Shown here: positions 13,689-26,860 of the stretch, piece after piece
Numbering within the stretch: position 1 is the first letter of the stretch
Layout of the letters: every line of letters starts with the position of its first letter
Assembly: GCA_015350385.1 (NCBI GenBank)
Contig: WNKI01000002.1
Span: 7,832,404 to 7,896,403, forward strand
DNA length: 64,000 bases
Direction: 5' to 3'
DNA from: Aculops lycopersici
Lineage: Eukaryota > Arthropoda > Arachnida > Trombidiformes > Eriophyidae
Made by a program: the position numbers and the translations under genes
Notes under the pieces: generated by a model
The model's database searches: none
What the model was told of the DNA's origin: nothing
The model's input: the letters and a program-made list of their open reading frames with translations, nothing else

Positions 13689-14513
13689 ATCACACTTTCG
13701 GTCACCAGACTCAACCCTTTTGTTATCCCGAGACAGCAAAACACATCCTCAAGGGAAAGCTCACCTCCGATCCGGGAGTCTAGTCCACAAACCGGCCGGA
13801 CCCTTGCGATCCGAACTATCAGAGGCTCTGTTTTACGACCTTTGGCTTCGTGCACGCTATCTGAAGGCTCTGCGATGCCAGTTTCTTTGCTCAATCTTTT
13901 GGCTTGCCATCGACGCTAAATTAGGAGAAAAAATTATTTCAGAACAATTTGTATCTCCAAAACTATGCGCGATAGCATGATACCGACGCGACCGGATGCT
14001 CAGAATCACACTTCTGGAACGTTTGCAGGTGTTGTTTCTACTGTATCTTGTATAACTTTTGCAATACAAGTGTCATTGAGAAGTGGTTTCTTCGTCCTTT
14101 TCAGAGCAAATTGGCGGATCGATTCAGCTAGCATGGTACGCTGTGCTCATTTCTCAAGAGGCCGCACATGGATTGGCGGCGCAAGGTGGTCAGGGGGCCC
14201 CGGAGAGAACCAGACGTGCAGCAGGTGCCGTTTTTAGTAACTCTGATGGGGATTGAACTTGAAATGAAGATGCTCCGGATTCATCTTCGGGGGAGTCGGG
14301 GTTCTCCCGAACTCTTTGGATTACCGAAATCACATCTAAGGGTATAATTTCAAGACCAGTAGAGATATCGAGATGCAAATCTGTGCGTTATGTTTCTGAG
14401 ATGACGACACATCTGCTGAGCATGCAACACTTGACTGCAAAATAACGATTCACAGCGCGTCGAGGTTTCGTGTTTCCGGAGGATAGTGAGGCCAAAGCCA
14501 CACAAGGTGTCCT
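13689..14513. mobile_element. Left arm of large inverted repeat, unidentified dispersed element
   Basis: This ~825-bp block is nearly identical, in reverse orientation, to 18726-19550. I see only a handful of substitutions and one A-run length difference when the two are read against each other. Weaker similarity continues a little past both ends (for example around 13630-13665 against 19590-19640), which suggests two diverging copies of a longer element rather than a simple local inversion. The frames inside are short and broken: none is longer than about 130 codons, and the longest frames on the two strands overlap. I recognise no transposase, reverse transcriptase or terminal structure, so the family is unknown. 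It lies upstream of the 16125 exon, presumably in an intron of the Ig gene. Confidence 0.7.
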
Positions 14514-16124
<1,611 letters not shown>

Positions 16125-19100
16125 GTGGCCTAGTGTTGCTCGCCGAGGCCATCAATGTTCAGCGACTTAATGTGCCCGACTTGGTGGTGATAGAGCAACA
16201 GAATTTGCATAATAATCAGGCGGTGGTTGTTGCAAAACAGCAGCTTGCAGCGGCAGCTGATATGACCTCCGGACGGCAGCACCAGCTACAACAACAACAC
16301 AAGACTCAACCGGAAGCCGCGAGTCTAATCAATGATCTCACCACCATTGCCAATAGCAACGTAAACTCCGCTAGCCAACTGGAGGCGATAGGCCAGCAAC
16401 AGCAGCTAGGAAACCAGATTACATTCGAGTGCCTGATTAGCTATGATAGGAAAAAGGATAGGAATCTAATAATCAAGTGGCATCACGATGATAGAGTTGA
16501 GCCAATTTATCAATGGATTCCAGAGTTGAACAAGCGATCGATTGCGCCTCAGTATCGCGCTTTCATTGCGCCGATTATCAATTCAAACAACCAGCAAGTT
16601 GGCGACGCGACGACCACTGCAACAAACACCGGCAATGGCAACCAAACTCAGTTGCTTCAGGCTGGCTTCAGGTTAGTTAGACCGACGAAGGAACACGGAG
16701 GTGAGTAGTGGAAGATTTGGGGTTCTTGTACTGCGCAACTTGTAGTGCTTCAAGACATGCATCACAGCGAAACAGGTGGCGGCACTCCGAATACTGTGAC
16801 AACAAACAACCTGTTTTTCAGTGAGCAAACACTTTCTCGTTCCAAATAGTAAGATAATGTATACTAAATTAATCTCCGTTACCTTTAAAATGCAGGCAAA
16901 TACACTTGCTCCGCAATCTCGTCGCAGAACGACGATTCCAAATGGAAAAAGATGATTGTTTATAGTAAGTACAAAAGACCCAAAAGTTGCCCTGCTCGTC
17001 CATAAGCTAAACGAGCGAACCGGAAGTGGTACTCGTGTTTCAAACAACGCGTGTCAGCTACTCAAGTCAATAACTCGGTGCAGACGATAGACTCAATACT
17101 ATTATCTCTCAGCCTAGAGGTAGCAACATGAACTCTCGAGTCCATTTGTTCCATAAGAGCACGTGATTTTTACAAACGATAAACCCCGAGCTGCTGTCCT
17201 TTTGGTTGAAATAGAGAGATGAAGATCTAAAGAGGGTCTCAGGTTTCCATTGAGAATCTGAGGCCAGCTAGCAAGCTTCCGGTTCCTCGACTAGCTTCCG
17301 GTGGCGAGCAAAACTTTCTCTTGCTCACTCTTTAACTCTTGGCATCGAGCAACAAAACTAACCCAACATCAACCCACACCACAATCATGGAATCACTCAG
17401 CCCCCCCTCGTAGTTTCAGGTTCAATGCTTCGCGACTAGATATTGGCCAATTGGCCGGCAACAGTCAGATACAGACAGATAGACTGATCCAATTAAGTGG
17501 CCAGCAGCAGCAGCAGCAATTGCAATTGCAACAACCAACGGCCCCACCTCACCTATCGCTTTTGTCGTCGTCCTCGTCTTCCTCGTCGTCGTCCAGCGGC
17601 ATCAGCAACTACCCGCAATTGCCTCTTGCTTATCGCATGAGAGGACTCGGCGGCCACCAGCAACAGCAACAACTTTTATCAACCTCCTCCACTCAACTGC
17701 CGCCTACCAACCAATGGGCGCCACAAAATGAGCAAGTCGATTACGTGAACGTTAGAGCTCGCCACTCGCAAGCAAGTGGCGGCCATCTAACAAGTAGCAG
17801 CGCGAGCTCGTGGCACATTAGCCCGCCGACTCCGCCGCCATTTCCACTGGCATCGTCCTCACAAATCCAACCTCAAACTCCAACTCAGAGCCAACCTCAA
17901 TCCCAATCCCAATCTCAGTCGCCATCGCAACAATTGCAATCGCACTTATTACAACAACAGCAACAACAACAACAACAACACCAACTTTCACATGCCAGCG
18001 ACCCAACGAGACGACAATACTCGCCAACTGGATTATTGCAACAAGCTCAGGCGTCATATCGTAATAGCAATAATAATCTCCAACAGAATGGCGTCAAGTT
18101 GGTCTGTGATATTGACCAAGTTTTTCCAGTGCCCGAAGTCAGCATCTATCGTCTGGCTAAACTCGACGGCTCGCATCCAGATAAGCTGGCCAAATTGGAT
18201 ACAAAAATTGAACGAGATTCTATCACTGGCTTGTATCATGTTCAGGTGACCAGTTTGCTCGACGACGATGAGCTACAAATGAAATATGGACTCAATGAGC
18301 CAGTTTACTTTGAGTGTCTCATTGCTCTCACCAACTTGGAGCTTAGCAAGTATGCAGACAATAAGAGATCTATTGTCTACAGGCCAGGTAAGTTTTACTT
18401 TAGATTCTGATTTGATTGGGATACTTGGTTTTCTCTAGTTCGCTTAGTCTTTGGGGCGGAAAAACGCCGCTTCGTAATACACGCACAACATTCCATCGAA
18501 TTAAGCTCAATACCTGAACTTAATGGATGCACTATTAAGATTAGAAACCCACGAGGCAAAATTTGACCGGAAACTGCGGGATATTCCAAGCTGGTTTCTT
18601 CGAAGGTGATTTTGAGATCCTCGAGTTGAATTGTGCGTCTACAAACTACCCTGCGTCTCATCCGATGCAGAATACAAGAGGAAGATGTGTCAGCGAGCGT
18701 AAAGTGGATGCGACTCGATTGCTACAGGACACCTTGTGCGGCTTTGGCCTCACTATCCTCCGGAAACACGAAACCTCGACGCGCTGTGAATCGTTATTTT
18801 GCAGTCAAGTGTTGCATGCTCAGCAGATGTGTCGTCATCTCAGAAACATAACGCACAGATTTGCATCTCGATATCTCTACTGGTCTTGAAATTATACCCT
18901 TAGATGTGATTTCGGTAATCCAAAGAGTTCGGGAGAACCCCGACTCTCCCGAAGATGAATCCGGCGCATCTTCACTTCAAGTTCAATCCCCATCAGAGTT
19001 ACTAAAAACGGCACCTGCTGCACGTCTGGTTCTCTCCGGGGCCCCCTGACCACCTTGCGCCGCCAATCCATGTACGGCCTCTTGAGAAATGAGCACAGCG

Positions 19101-19922
19101 TACCATGCTAGCTGAATCGATCCGCCAATTTGCTCTGAAAAGGACGAAGAAACCACTTCTCAATGACACTTGTATTGCAAAAGTTATACAAGATACAGTA
19201 GAAACAACACCTGCAAACGTTCCAGAAGTGTGATTCTGAGCATCCGGTCGCGTCGGTATCATGCTATCGCGCATAGTTTTGGAGATACAAATTGTTCTGA
19301 AATAATTTTTCTCCTAATTTAGCGTCGATGGCAAGCCAAAAGATTGAGCAAAGAAACTGGCATCGCAGAGCCTTCAGATCGCGTGCACGAAGCCAAAGGT
19401 CGTAAAGCAGAGCCTCTGATAGTTCGGATCGCAAGGGTCCGGCCGGTTTGTGGACTAGACTCCCGGATCGGAGGTGAGCTTTCCCTTGAGGATGGGTTTT
19501 GCTGTCTCGGGATAACAAAAGGGTTGATTCTGGTGACCGAAAGCGTGATATTAGGTCTTTTCCCTAACCATTGCTACAGTTTAATAACCTGTCGGAATAC
19601 CTCTACAAAATTTTGGCCACATGAGTTTGTGGTAGAGAGGAGGTGCCCGAGTGCTTTTAATGTTTTCAGAAGTCTTAATAAGTAAGATTATGAAAAAGAA
19701 TATCTATCGCATACTGACAAATCGTTCATCCTAACATGCTACTAAAATACTCCAGGCCTGCTAACCAGCAACCACCTTACGTCAACAGAGGACATGAGCT
19801 CGGATTCCCTTAGGACTAATGGAGCAACTGCAAATATCCAGATGAACTCGAGGCTTTCGGTCTGGTCGTCGGTAATCTTTGCATCCTGGTTAATCTATCA
19901 CACTAGAAGAAAAATTAACTAA
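16125..19922 (+). CDS. Ig-domain cell-surface protein, Beat-like, four 3' exons
   Basis: I reconstruct four exons with matching phases: 16125-16700, 16896-16964, about 17350 (or 17401) to 18387, and 19756-19922, ending in TAA. Exon one starts mid-codon with the end of a hydrophobic leader (GLVLLAEA), so the start codon lies upstream and is not identified. The first Ig domain runs from INVQRLNVPD through FECLISY, IIKWHHDD, the motif VEPIYQWIP, to GGKYTCSA across the exon 1-2 junction; the two Cys and the Trp of an Ig fold are present. VYQWIP-like motifs are typical of arthropod Beat-like two-Ig proteins. A Gln/Ser-rich insert of over 200 residues follows. A second Ig-like domain begins at LVCDIDQVFPVPEVSIY and ends with FECLIAL. 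The last exon gives a short hydrophobic segment (VWSSVIFASWLIY) and a basic tail, so a membrane anchor is likely. AATAAA lies at 20015. A role in cell adhesion or axon guidance is inference from family. Confidence 0.75.
18726..19550. mobile_element. Right arm of large inverted repeat, inside last Ig intron
   Basis: Reverse-orientation copy of 13689-14513, with a ~4.2-kb spacer between the arms. It sits inside the intron 18388-19755 of the Ig gene and is removed by splicing. The arm carries the same broken short frames as its partner and the same G/C-rich core, including a GGGGCCCC-like stretch near 19038. No coding function is assigned. Confidence 0.75.
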
Positions 19923-20878
19923 GATTAAGAAGTAAGCCCGATAGACAAGCCAACCTCTTCTCTAGCACTAAAGTTGCAAAGAGGAAGTCCCTTAATTTAT
20001 TGTTGATGTTATCAAATAAAACTGATAGGAAGAAGAGTGGAAGAAAAATACACTCTCAAGTTCCAAATTACGTACATAAATTCCTCGCTCTTTCACTTGA
20101 ATCTAGTCTAGTTGTTGGTTTTTCAAGTCCTCCTCTCCCATCTACCTGGTCGCTTTCTAGTTTTTTGGTCGATAGCATTCAACTATCAAACTAAGAGGAA
20201 GGCGAAGGTTTGTCTTGTCTAGTTTAGTTTAATTCCAAGCGCCAATTGTCAACTCCAGTTAACTAACCTGTCGCATTAACGCCAACCGACTATCCGCTGG
20301 CGCCACCGTCGCCGCCACCTGTTTGCCACTTCTGATGCTAAACTCACCTGAGCAGCTAACCTTAGATTTATTACACTCACTCTCTCTCTATTCATAGAGT
20401 CCGCGAGGCGAGCTATCTTGTTTATCCACACAGCTAAGTGGTCAGCTCACTTATGCGTGGAAAATAGTGGACATCGGAGTCGAATGTGTTACATAAGGCG
20501 ACCTGTTTAGCGCACCTGTTCAATAAACATACCTGTCGGCGCATCGGAAAATTGTGGCGTCCCACTGGCCAAAGGGATCAATTCTCCCGTCGAATCGCGA
20601 CAAACGACGACTGTCGCGACATCTTCCATGAACTTTTATTTGAGCAAAACTTTGTCGTGATTATATTGTTTAGTAGCAGCTAGCAGTTTTGATACCGGAT
20701 GTCGCCGCGATACGAGCGCAACGACACAAAGATAGTGATGCAAATGATGGTGGCGAGATGTATAAACTCAACTTGTAGTCAATGATGACATAAGCCCATC
20801 AAATGAGTTTCCATCGAAAACTTTGCATTTAAGTTGTTTCCTTCCAGCGAAACAACCAGCTGAGCATCAAGGCGATGA

Positions 20879-20924
20879 TGCCATTAGAAGTTACGAGGAA
20901 CCAAAATCGTAACTTCTAATGGCA
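20879..20924. repeat. Perfect 18-bp inverted repeat with 10-nt loop
   Basis: TGCCATTAGAAGTTACGA at 20879-20896 is followed after ten bases by its exact reverse complement at 20907-20924. RNA copied from either strand would fold into an 18-bp perfect stem. I see no matching extension outside the arms. Confidence 0.9.
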
Positions 20925-21906
20925 GGTGACACGAAGCGTCGAGCTATGAATACCAACTAGGAGAATAATCTTACCAGAAGTTCGCATTCCATTGGATAGA
21001 CTAACAAAATGGTGATGAAAAATCCATCAAACATTTAGGTGGTCAACTAGCCCAAGTTTCCCACTAAACCCACCAAAATGTCCCCGTCGTCTTGGTTATG
21101 GTCAAAGTCGTTTCGCTTAGCTTATTTTGCAGAGGTAACCCCGGTGATTAAAGTTGTTTATTCGCGACAAACAGGTGTGACTGAACACATAAATCTAGCA
21201 ATCAACCTTGCAGTTAGTAGTTGTGTTAGTGCTACAAACATAAACTGGAAGGCAGTCTTATTGCTCACTGCATCCATCATCTTTGATCTTATCTCTCCCC
21301 TCGTCCGGTTCGCTAATTCTATCTCTAGCAGGCAGCTTGTCTCTCTTCGCGTTGCGCGTCCATGTTGGTGGTCGAGCCTTCAATTTGCTCCGATGTAATG
21401 AATTCCATTTGCTTGCAGAATAAAAGTTGACAAGGTCGCTGATCATGGACATTCGGTGAGTTCAATTGAACCGACCTATTTTTTTGTTAAAACTCAAGCA
21501 CCTGTAGTCGGCAAATGTGCAACGGGGTATCTAGCGCACATTGGGTATCTTTCTTTCAATGGTTGCAAATTTTGCAAAGTAAAACAAAAAAGAAAAAGAG
21601 GCTCTGCACAGCGCTAACAAAAAGAATGGAATCTCGCGCTGAACTAATGCCCATTGCGATCACCGCATGGCAGGGGCATAAATTTCCGACTTGCTTCAGA
21701 GCTGACATCCACGACTCTACACTAGAGGAGTGTGCAGGTTTTTGTCATGATATTTGTGGCTGTGATTATGCATATTCTCCAAGCGTATTCAGCTAATGAT
21801 ATCTATCTATTCCCAATCTTATCTGTATCATTAAATTATTATCCTTAACTAAACTTCATTATTCTCACACTCATGAAAAAGAAACAAGTTCTCTTTTATA
21901 ATTCAT

Positions 21907-21950
21907 TCTCATCATCATCATCATCATCATTATTATTATTATTATTATAA
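21907..21950. repeat. (ATC)n-(ATT)n trinucleotide repeat
   Basis: CAT/ATC units change to ATT units by one base at constant period three. Simple repeat in intergenic DNA. Confidence 0.9.
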
Positions 21951-22467
21951 TAAAAAGAGAAGCAGTATAGCCGCCCAAAACTGCCTCTCTGACCTAATAA
22001 GAATCTTAACAAAACAAACCTAATTAACCCTGGCAATAACACCAGAGTTATATCATTACATCTAAGGATAGACCAAGCACTCAGTGCAAGCGCAACAGTC
22101 AAGTGGAAACATAGCCCTAATTATATTTGAGTATATATATAGATTTATATTTATAACACACTACCAGAGATCTAATCTTAGACTCCAGAGGCTTAGCTAG
22201 CCACCGACAATGGCGAGATTCCAATGAGATTGAACTGAAAGTGTCTTGCAATAGATTATTATTATTCTCACCGATTTCAGGATTCTATGTGCCATCATTT
22301 GAAATCTTAACCCTTGAAGAAAAAGCTTCAACAACCTATTGTGATTTATCTCGTCATCAACAAGTGTGTTCGATATCTTTTCACTAACTAACAAACAAAA
22401 CTTGGGTCATATAAGATATATGAATATATAGTGACATAGTATTCTTCTCAGTTACAAATCTGCTCTG

Positions 22468-23172
22468 ATGGATCAAATAGGACTTTTCTTCAAGTGCCAG
22501 TCATGTTCAGATTACGTGCTAACCAAGAATATCCACTGTCCAAATGATCACCAGGTTTGCTTGGAGTGTTATGGAAATCTTAGCCACTGCCCAACTTGCC
22601 ACCAAAGAGTTGCACCATCAACTAGGCTACCATATCTCTTGACACATGATGTTGATCCAAATTTGAATGTTGGTGAAGCTTATGACATACTACTGCCCAG
22701 TTTGTTGCGCCTAGCGCCTGCCCTGCATCCATGTGCGTCCGATGAAATGATCTTTACAAGTAGCAACGAGATTGAATCTGATGTTAATATAGATTTGGTT
22801 CGCAACAACAACCCAACCTCAATGATGACCACCTCTGACGTCAACATTAATAACACCAACCAATCATACCAAGACATTGGCCAGGAGGCGGCGAGGATAT
22901 TGCGTGCAGTAAACGATTGCGGATACGAGGAAACCATCTCAAGACTCATGAGGTTGGCCAATGTTAGCCAAGAGGACTTTAATAGCTTGATGAACAGTAT
23001 CCCGAGTTCGCCCTCTGGATCGCATAGTGTTCATGCACCGCCACCAGGTTTGGGTAATGCAACGACAACAGGTAATGGCACCACTATGCTGCCACAGTCT
23101 AGTCAGCCAGTGAGCTTGGTGATAGCAGACAACAGCAATGTATCTCAGAATCAACAAGTTGACGGGTTCTAA
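22468..23172 (+). CDS. SIAH-type RING finger protein, 234 aa
   Basis: A single exon of 234 codons starting at the first ATG. The N-terminus holds a RING with ligands C10, C13, C24, H28, C31, C34, C41 and C44. The spacing C-x3-H-x2-C and the FxCxxCxDYV opening match the SIAH/SINA class of ubiquitin E3 ligases. Full SIAH proteins continue into two zinc fingers and a TRAF-like substrate domain; here none is visible. Instead there is a short helical segment around residues 135-180 (DIGQEAARILRAVNDCGYEETISRLM), then a Ser/Thr/Gly/Asn-rich tail. It is probably an E3 ligase with an unknown substrate-binding region. AATAAA at 23237-23242 supports a complete gene ending here. RING identity is strong; the biological role is unknown. 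Confidence 0.8.
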   Translation: MDQIGLFFKCQSCSDYVLTKNIHCPNDHQVCLECYGNLSHCPTCHQRVAPSTRLPYLLTHDVDPNLNVGEAYDILLPSLLRLAPALHPCASDEMIFTSSNEIESDVNIDLVRNNNPTSMMTTSDVNINNTNQSYQDIGQEAARILRAVNDCGYEETISRLMRLANVSQEDFNSLMNSIPSSPSGSHSVHAPPPGLGNATTTGNGTTMLPQSSQPVSLVIADNSNVSQNQQVDGF

Positions 23173-24326
23173 TCTAACTCTAGATAGAAGATTTAAGAAA
23201 AGAGAGTGAGAAATTTAATGTTTAGGACTTGATATCAATAAAACACTTGAGTGTTTTGATTTGTGCGATAAACCTTATTATAATCATAACATATGAAAGG
23301 AACTCCTTTGGATAAAATTAAATTAGAGCACACACATCTCTTCGCATGCACAAATTGAAGCAGAGTAATCAAGTATTGGCAATCTTTCAAGACAACTGTT
23401 GATATGTATTATATTATTATAAAAATCATGGTCTAATGCGCTTAATGGACTTTTGGACACAAAAACTAGCAACACGACCATTGGAAAAGAGAGATAGAGA
23501 GACAATTAACAGACTGAAGTGATTTACCGGTAAACAGACTGAGGTGGTGATTGCAGGTAGTGTTGGCGTGCTTTTTGTGCGAGGCTAAGAAGGATACGAT
23601 TTGACGTGCTTTTACAAGTCTTGTGCTTTTCAAATGGCACAAACGCACTATACGCACAAGAGGGGAAATAAGGTGACTCTGGTATGTCGCTAAAGCAAGG
23701 GGTTCCTCGATTGCGAGAACCCAAACGCGCAACCGCGGGTAACCCAATTTTGTGCATTATGATTTACAATTTTCACAATCGCCCAATGTTCACGAAAAGC
23801 ACAAAAAGCACAACCTACAGGCCCAACGAAAAAAATACGCACACATCCCGCAAAAAAGCACGCCTACACTAGATGCAGGTTACATAGAGAGCTTCTAGAT
23901 GGACCACAACAACTACTGCTGCCACCACCAAAGCCCCTTTAATCTTGTCCTGTTGCTCTCGATAAAGAAAAAACACACTCTGCACCATTAGTCCCAACTA
24001 CCCCCCTCCTCTGCGACAACATCCTGCTTCTTGACCGCCTGTTTGCTACACCACAACTGATCGTTTTTAAGCCACAAAAAAGCGTCCACTCTTTGCATGC
24101 TTGGCTGGCCAGTGAAAGTTCCTTGCATCTCTACACTTACTCGGATGTCCTCTTGTTATCTATCACCTGTCAAATCAAGTCACAGAGTTTTGGCAACTCC
24201 CGTCATCCGTGTCAGTCAAACTCTTCGACTCGAGCCATTCGCTTCTCATGACAAGTTTAATACTCCACCCGTCAATCATTCAATTGAGACTCAATCCAGA
24301 TTAGTCAACCTCAAAACCTCAAAACC
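23173..24326. other. Intergenic DNA, RING gene 3' end and next promoter
   Basis: AATAAA at 23237 overlaps a short hairpin (23239-23256). The rest is AT-rich with CACAAAAAGC-like repeats near 23790-23830 and CAA-rich pieces. Frames in this stretch are unsupported. Confidence 0.6.
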
Positions 24327-25086
24327 ATGAAACCAATCAAGAAGAACCATCAAGATTGGCCTGCGCCGCTGGGCCTCCTATGTGTCAAGATCTTGATGAT
24401 GTTTGTTGGCCAGGTATCATCGAATCCTCTTGGATACGACCCAAGCATTTCCAGTGCAGCAACAGCAGCATCAGCAGCACCAGCCGCGGCGTCGCCTTAC
24501 TATGCAATGTCCCCACTTGCCTATCCGGCACCCTTCTTGGTGGCGCCCCAATTTGATCCATATGCGGCGGCTGCAGCAATGGGCGGCCCATCGCCATATG
24601 TTTACGGCGCCTCGCCATTCATGGCGCCTCTAGCATCACCAATGCGAAGATCCACACCAAATCCTGTCAAATCATCATCCTCATCATCCTCATCCTCATC
24701 ATCATCAGATGCCAACGAGAAGAGGAGCAAAGCGTCGAATGACGACCAAGTGCCAGCGGAGAGCGAGGAGCAGAAGGCGCTCGAGGGACTTCCGGTTTCA
24801 TTTGTAAGTATGCTGCAATGAATATTACATAATACATCGATTCCACTTACTTTTAATATTGACACTAACACGTCGATCATGATTATCTCAACTAACACTT
24901 CCTATCGATTGGCAGCTCGAACCGGATACGCCCTCAACCATAACTGAGCGCATTAGTGATTCCTTCTCTGCCATCGGCGAGGGAGTGCGCAATCATTTCC
25001 GTTCCATGACAGAAAACTTCTCAGATACAGTCGACGATCTCAAGGATGCTTGGAGATTTTCGGACCATTCCAAGAAGAGAGGCTGA
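24327..25086 (+). CDS. Secreted Ala/Ser-rich protein, two exons, unknown function
   Basis: Exon 24327-24803 and exon 24916-25086 join in frame across an intron with GTAAGT donor and TTGGCAG acceptor, giving about 215 residues. The N-terminus has a basic start and a hydrophobic stretch (LGLLCVKILMMFVG) with a plausible signal cleavage before NPLGYD. The middle is Ala/Pro/Tyr/Met-rich (repeated SPxxYxAxP-like pieces), then a run of Ser (about 12), then an acidic/basic charged segment. Exon 2 encodes an amphipathic region (TITERISDSFSAIGEGVRNHFRSMTENFSDTVDDLKDAW) that looks helical. I do not recognise the family. A secreted structural or cuticle-like protein is possible, but that is inference. 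Confidence 0.75.
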
Positions 25087-26860
25087 GTTTAGCTCAGTAG
25101 TTGGATGATATCAGTCAATTAAACTACGCTATCCTTATATAATAATGCAAATCAGATCTCTAATCACTAGAAACTATCTTACATGACTCATAATCGTGTT
25201 ACGTCGTGACAACGAGGCGTAAGACCATTCGAAGCACGCGGCCGACATAAGTGGGAAATTTTCAAGCTCGAATACAATTCATTGCGGTTGCTCATTTGCA
25301 ACATTGACACAAGCGACCAGGTACAACTAACAAATTGAATGATGACTCAGTTTTGTGACAAAATCATGGCCTGGGAGTGGCGTTAACCGGCATACTATAC
25401 ACATGAACGTTAAACACATTCGCAAATGTGTCAAGCGTTGCTTGCGTGATCTAAAGTTGATTGTGGCAATCGCGGACACTTACTACTCTGCGATATTCGG
25501 CACACTAGACTCGTGCTTGCATGGTTTTAGTTTATGGCTTGAATTTTATCCAGACCAAAAGTGGCTATCATGAGTTCCATCCATTCAATTATCCATGCAG
25601 GAGCCAGACGCTTTACATGTCCAGGTCAACTGACATTTCGACTCTCATCTAAAGTGAGTTGAGAGTACCGATTGGTCGCGGCATGACATCTGCTTAAAAT
25701 CAACATGTTGTTTACTCTTTATCGTTTGAATTTGTCCAAGCTACCTGTAGATTATATGAGAGCTCAAAACAACAAACTAATTCTAGTATCGAGAGGAGGC
25801 TTTGTTTTGGTTAGAAATGAACTGGTTGAGAACAGGTTGATAGTATAGTTGTTCCCCTAGCTAGAGATCTTTTCAACATCTTTAGCTTCGTTTATCGTCA
25901 CTTCATGGCTCAGAGACAGCAACAACAAATCGGGTATCTAGATCCATGTCGGTGTCGTTAATCCCAAGCTTTTGGCTGCAAGTAGCTTAGTCTCCTCTGT
26001 AACCGGTATGCAACTTTCGTTTACCAAACAAACAAACAAGTGAACTTTTGATTTTTCGCTATCAAAACAATATCACCATTAGCAATGAAAATGAATGTCG
26101 GATCAAATTGCAGCCACAGGTGTTTGCATGTTAGCAGACTACTAGGTGCCAACAAACACCTACGATTACCAAATTCAATCTGACGGCGACACGGGGCAAC
26201 AATGGCGCATCACTTGCAAATATACATGCAAATATACGCTAATCCTTGTGCACTAGAGGATATGATCTGGGCCTCTGCAACTATCTATCCAATTTGCAAG
26301 GTACACATTTAATCTACTTTTAGGATTAATTTCAGATATGTAGGTGAGTGACGAATAAATTCATGACGATTGAGCGACACAACAAGAGAGAGATAGGCTA
26401 TCTGAAAATCAGATCATTAAATTTTGATCGCTAGGGACACTAGATTCTGTTCTTGTTACCTACATTTCGAGTGAAACCTATGTACTCTGTCTTTAGATAG
26501 ATAGATAGATAGATAAATCTAGAAATTTTATTCAATGATTTGGGGTTGGCTTAAGTTAATGGTAATAGTAGTATTTGTAATAGTTATCTTTCCTTTCGTT
26601 AACCAGCAATCTTAATTCGAGATTTCTATCTTTCCATCACGATCTAGATGATCCTGAAAACTAGTGATTGTCATCATCATCCTCGCCATCAACTGGATGC
26701 ATTTGACTGTTTGACTTTAGGTGAATTTGGTATATTTGGTTTTTGGTTAGCGAGCTTTGAGAGGAGGAAGTTGAGATAATTTAGCAAACTATATGGCTAC
26801 AGGAGTTACCTATGAGACTAAAGATCTTCCCACTGCTTCTGAAACTCAAACTTCTAGACT
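25087..26860. other. Intergenic DNA between two convergent genes
   Basis: Contains a (GATA)n run at 26494-26514 and the 3' region of the minus-strand kinase gene (TTTATT at 26527-26532, i.e. AATAAA on the minus strand, about 330 bp past its stop). A 72-codon frame at 25355-25573 has no recognisable features. Nothing else is visible. Confidence 0.6.
26494..26514. repeat. (GATA)n tetranucleotide repeat
   Basis: Five tandem AGAT units next to the kinase gene's 3' end. Simple repeat. Confidence 0.9.

Larger units (their letters stand above)
19923..22467. other. Intergenic DNA between Ig gene and RING gene
   Basis: Contains the Ig gene 3' region with AATAAA at 20015-20020, a perfect 18-bp hairpin at 20879-20924 and an (ATC)n/(ATT)n run at about 21907-21950. 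Short frames at 20000-20194, 21078-21398 and 21515-21796 lack recognisable domains and I do not call them. AT-rich TATA-like stretches near 22135-22160 and 22405-22430 precede the RING gene. Confidence 0.6.

Noticed and set aside
13597..14237. Coding region of an autonomous transposon in the repeat arm
   Set aside because: Frames of at most about 127 codons, stop-broken in both copies, no motif of transposase or reverse transcriptase.
21419..21454. Short exon-like piece between TTGCAG and GGTGAGT
   Set aside because: In the phase required by the Ig gene it opens with a stop, and the gene already ends in a good exon at 19922.
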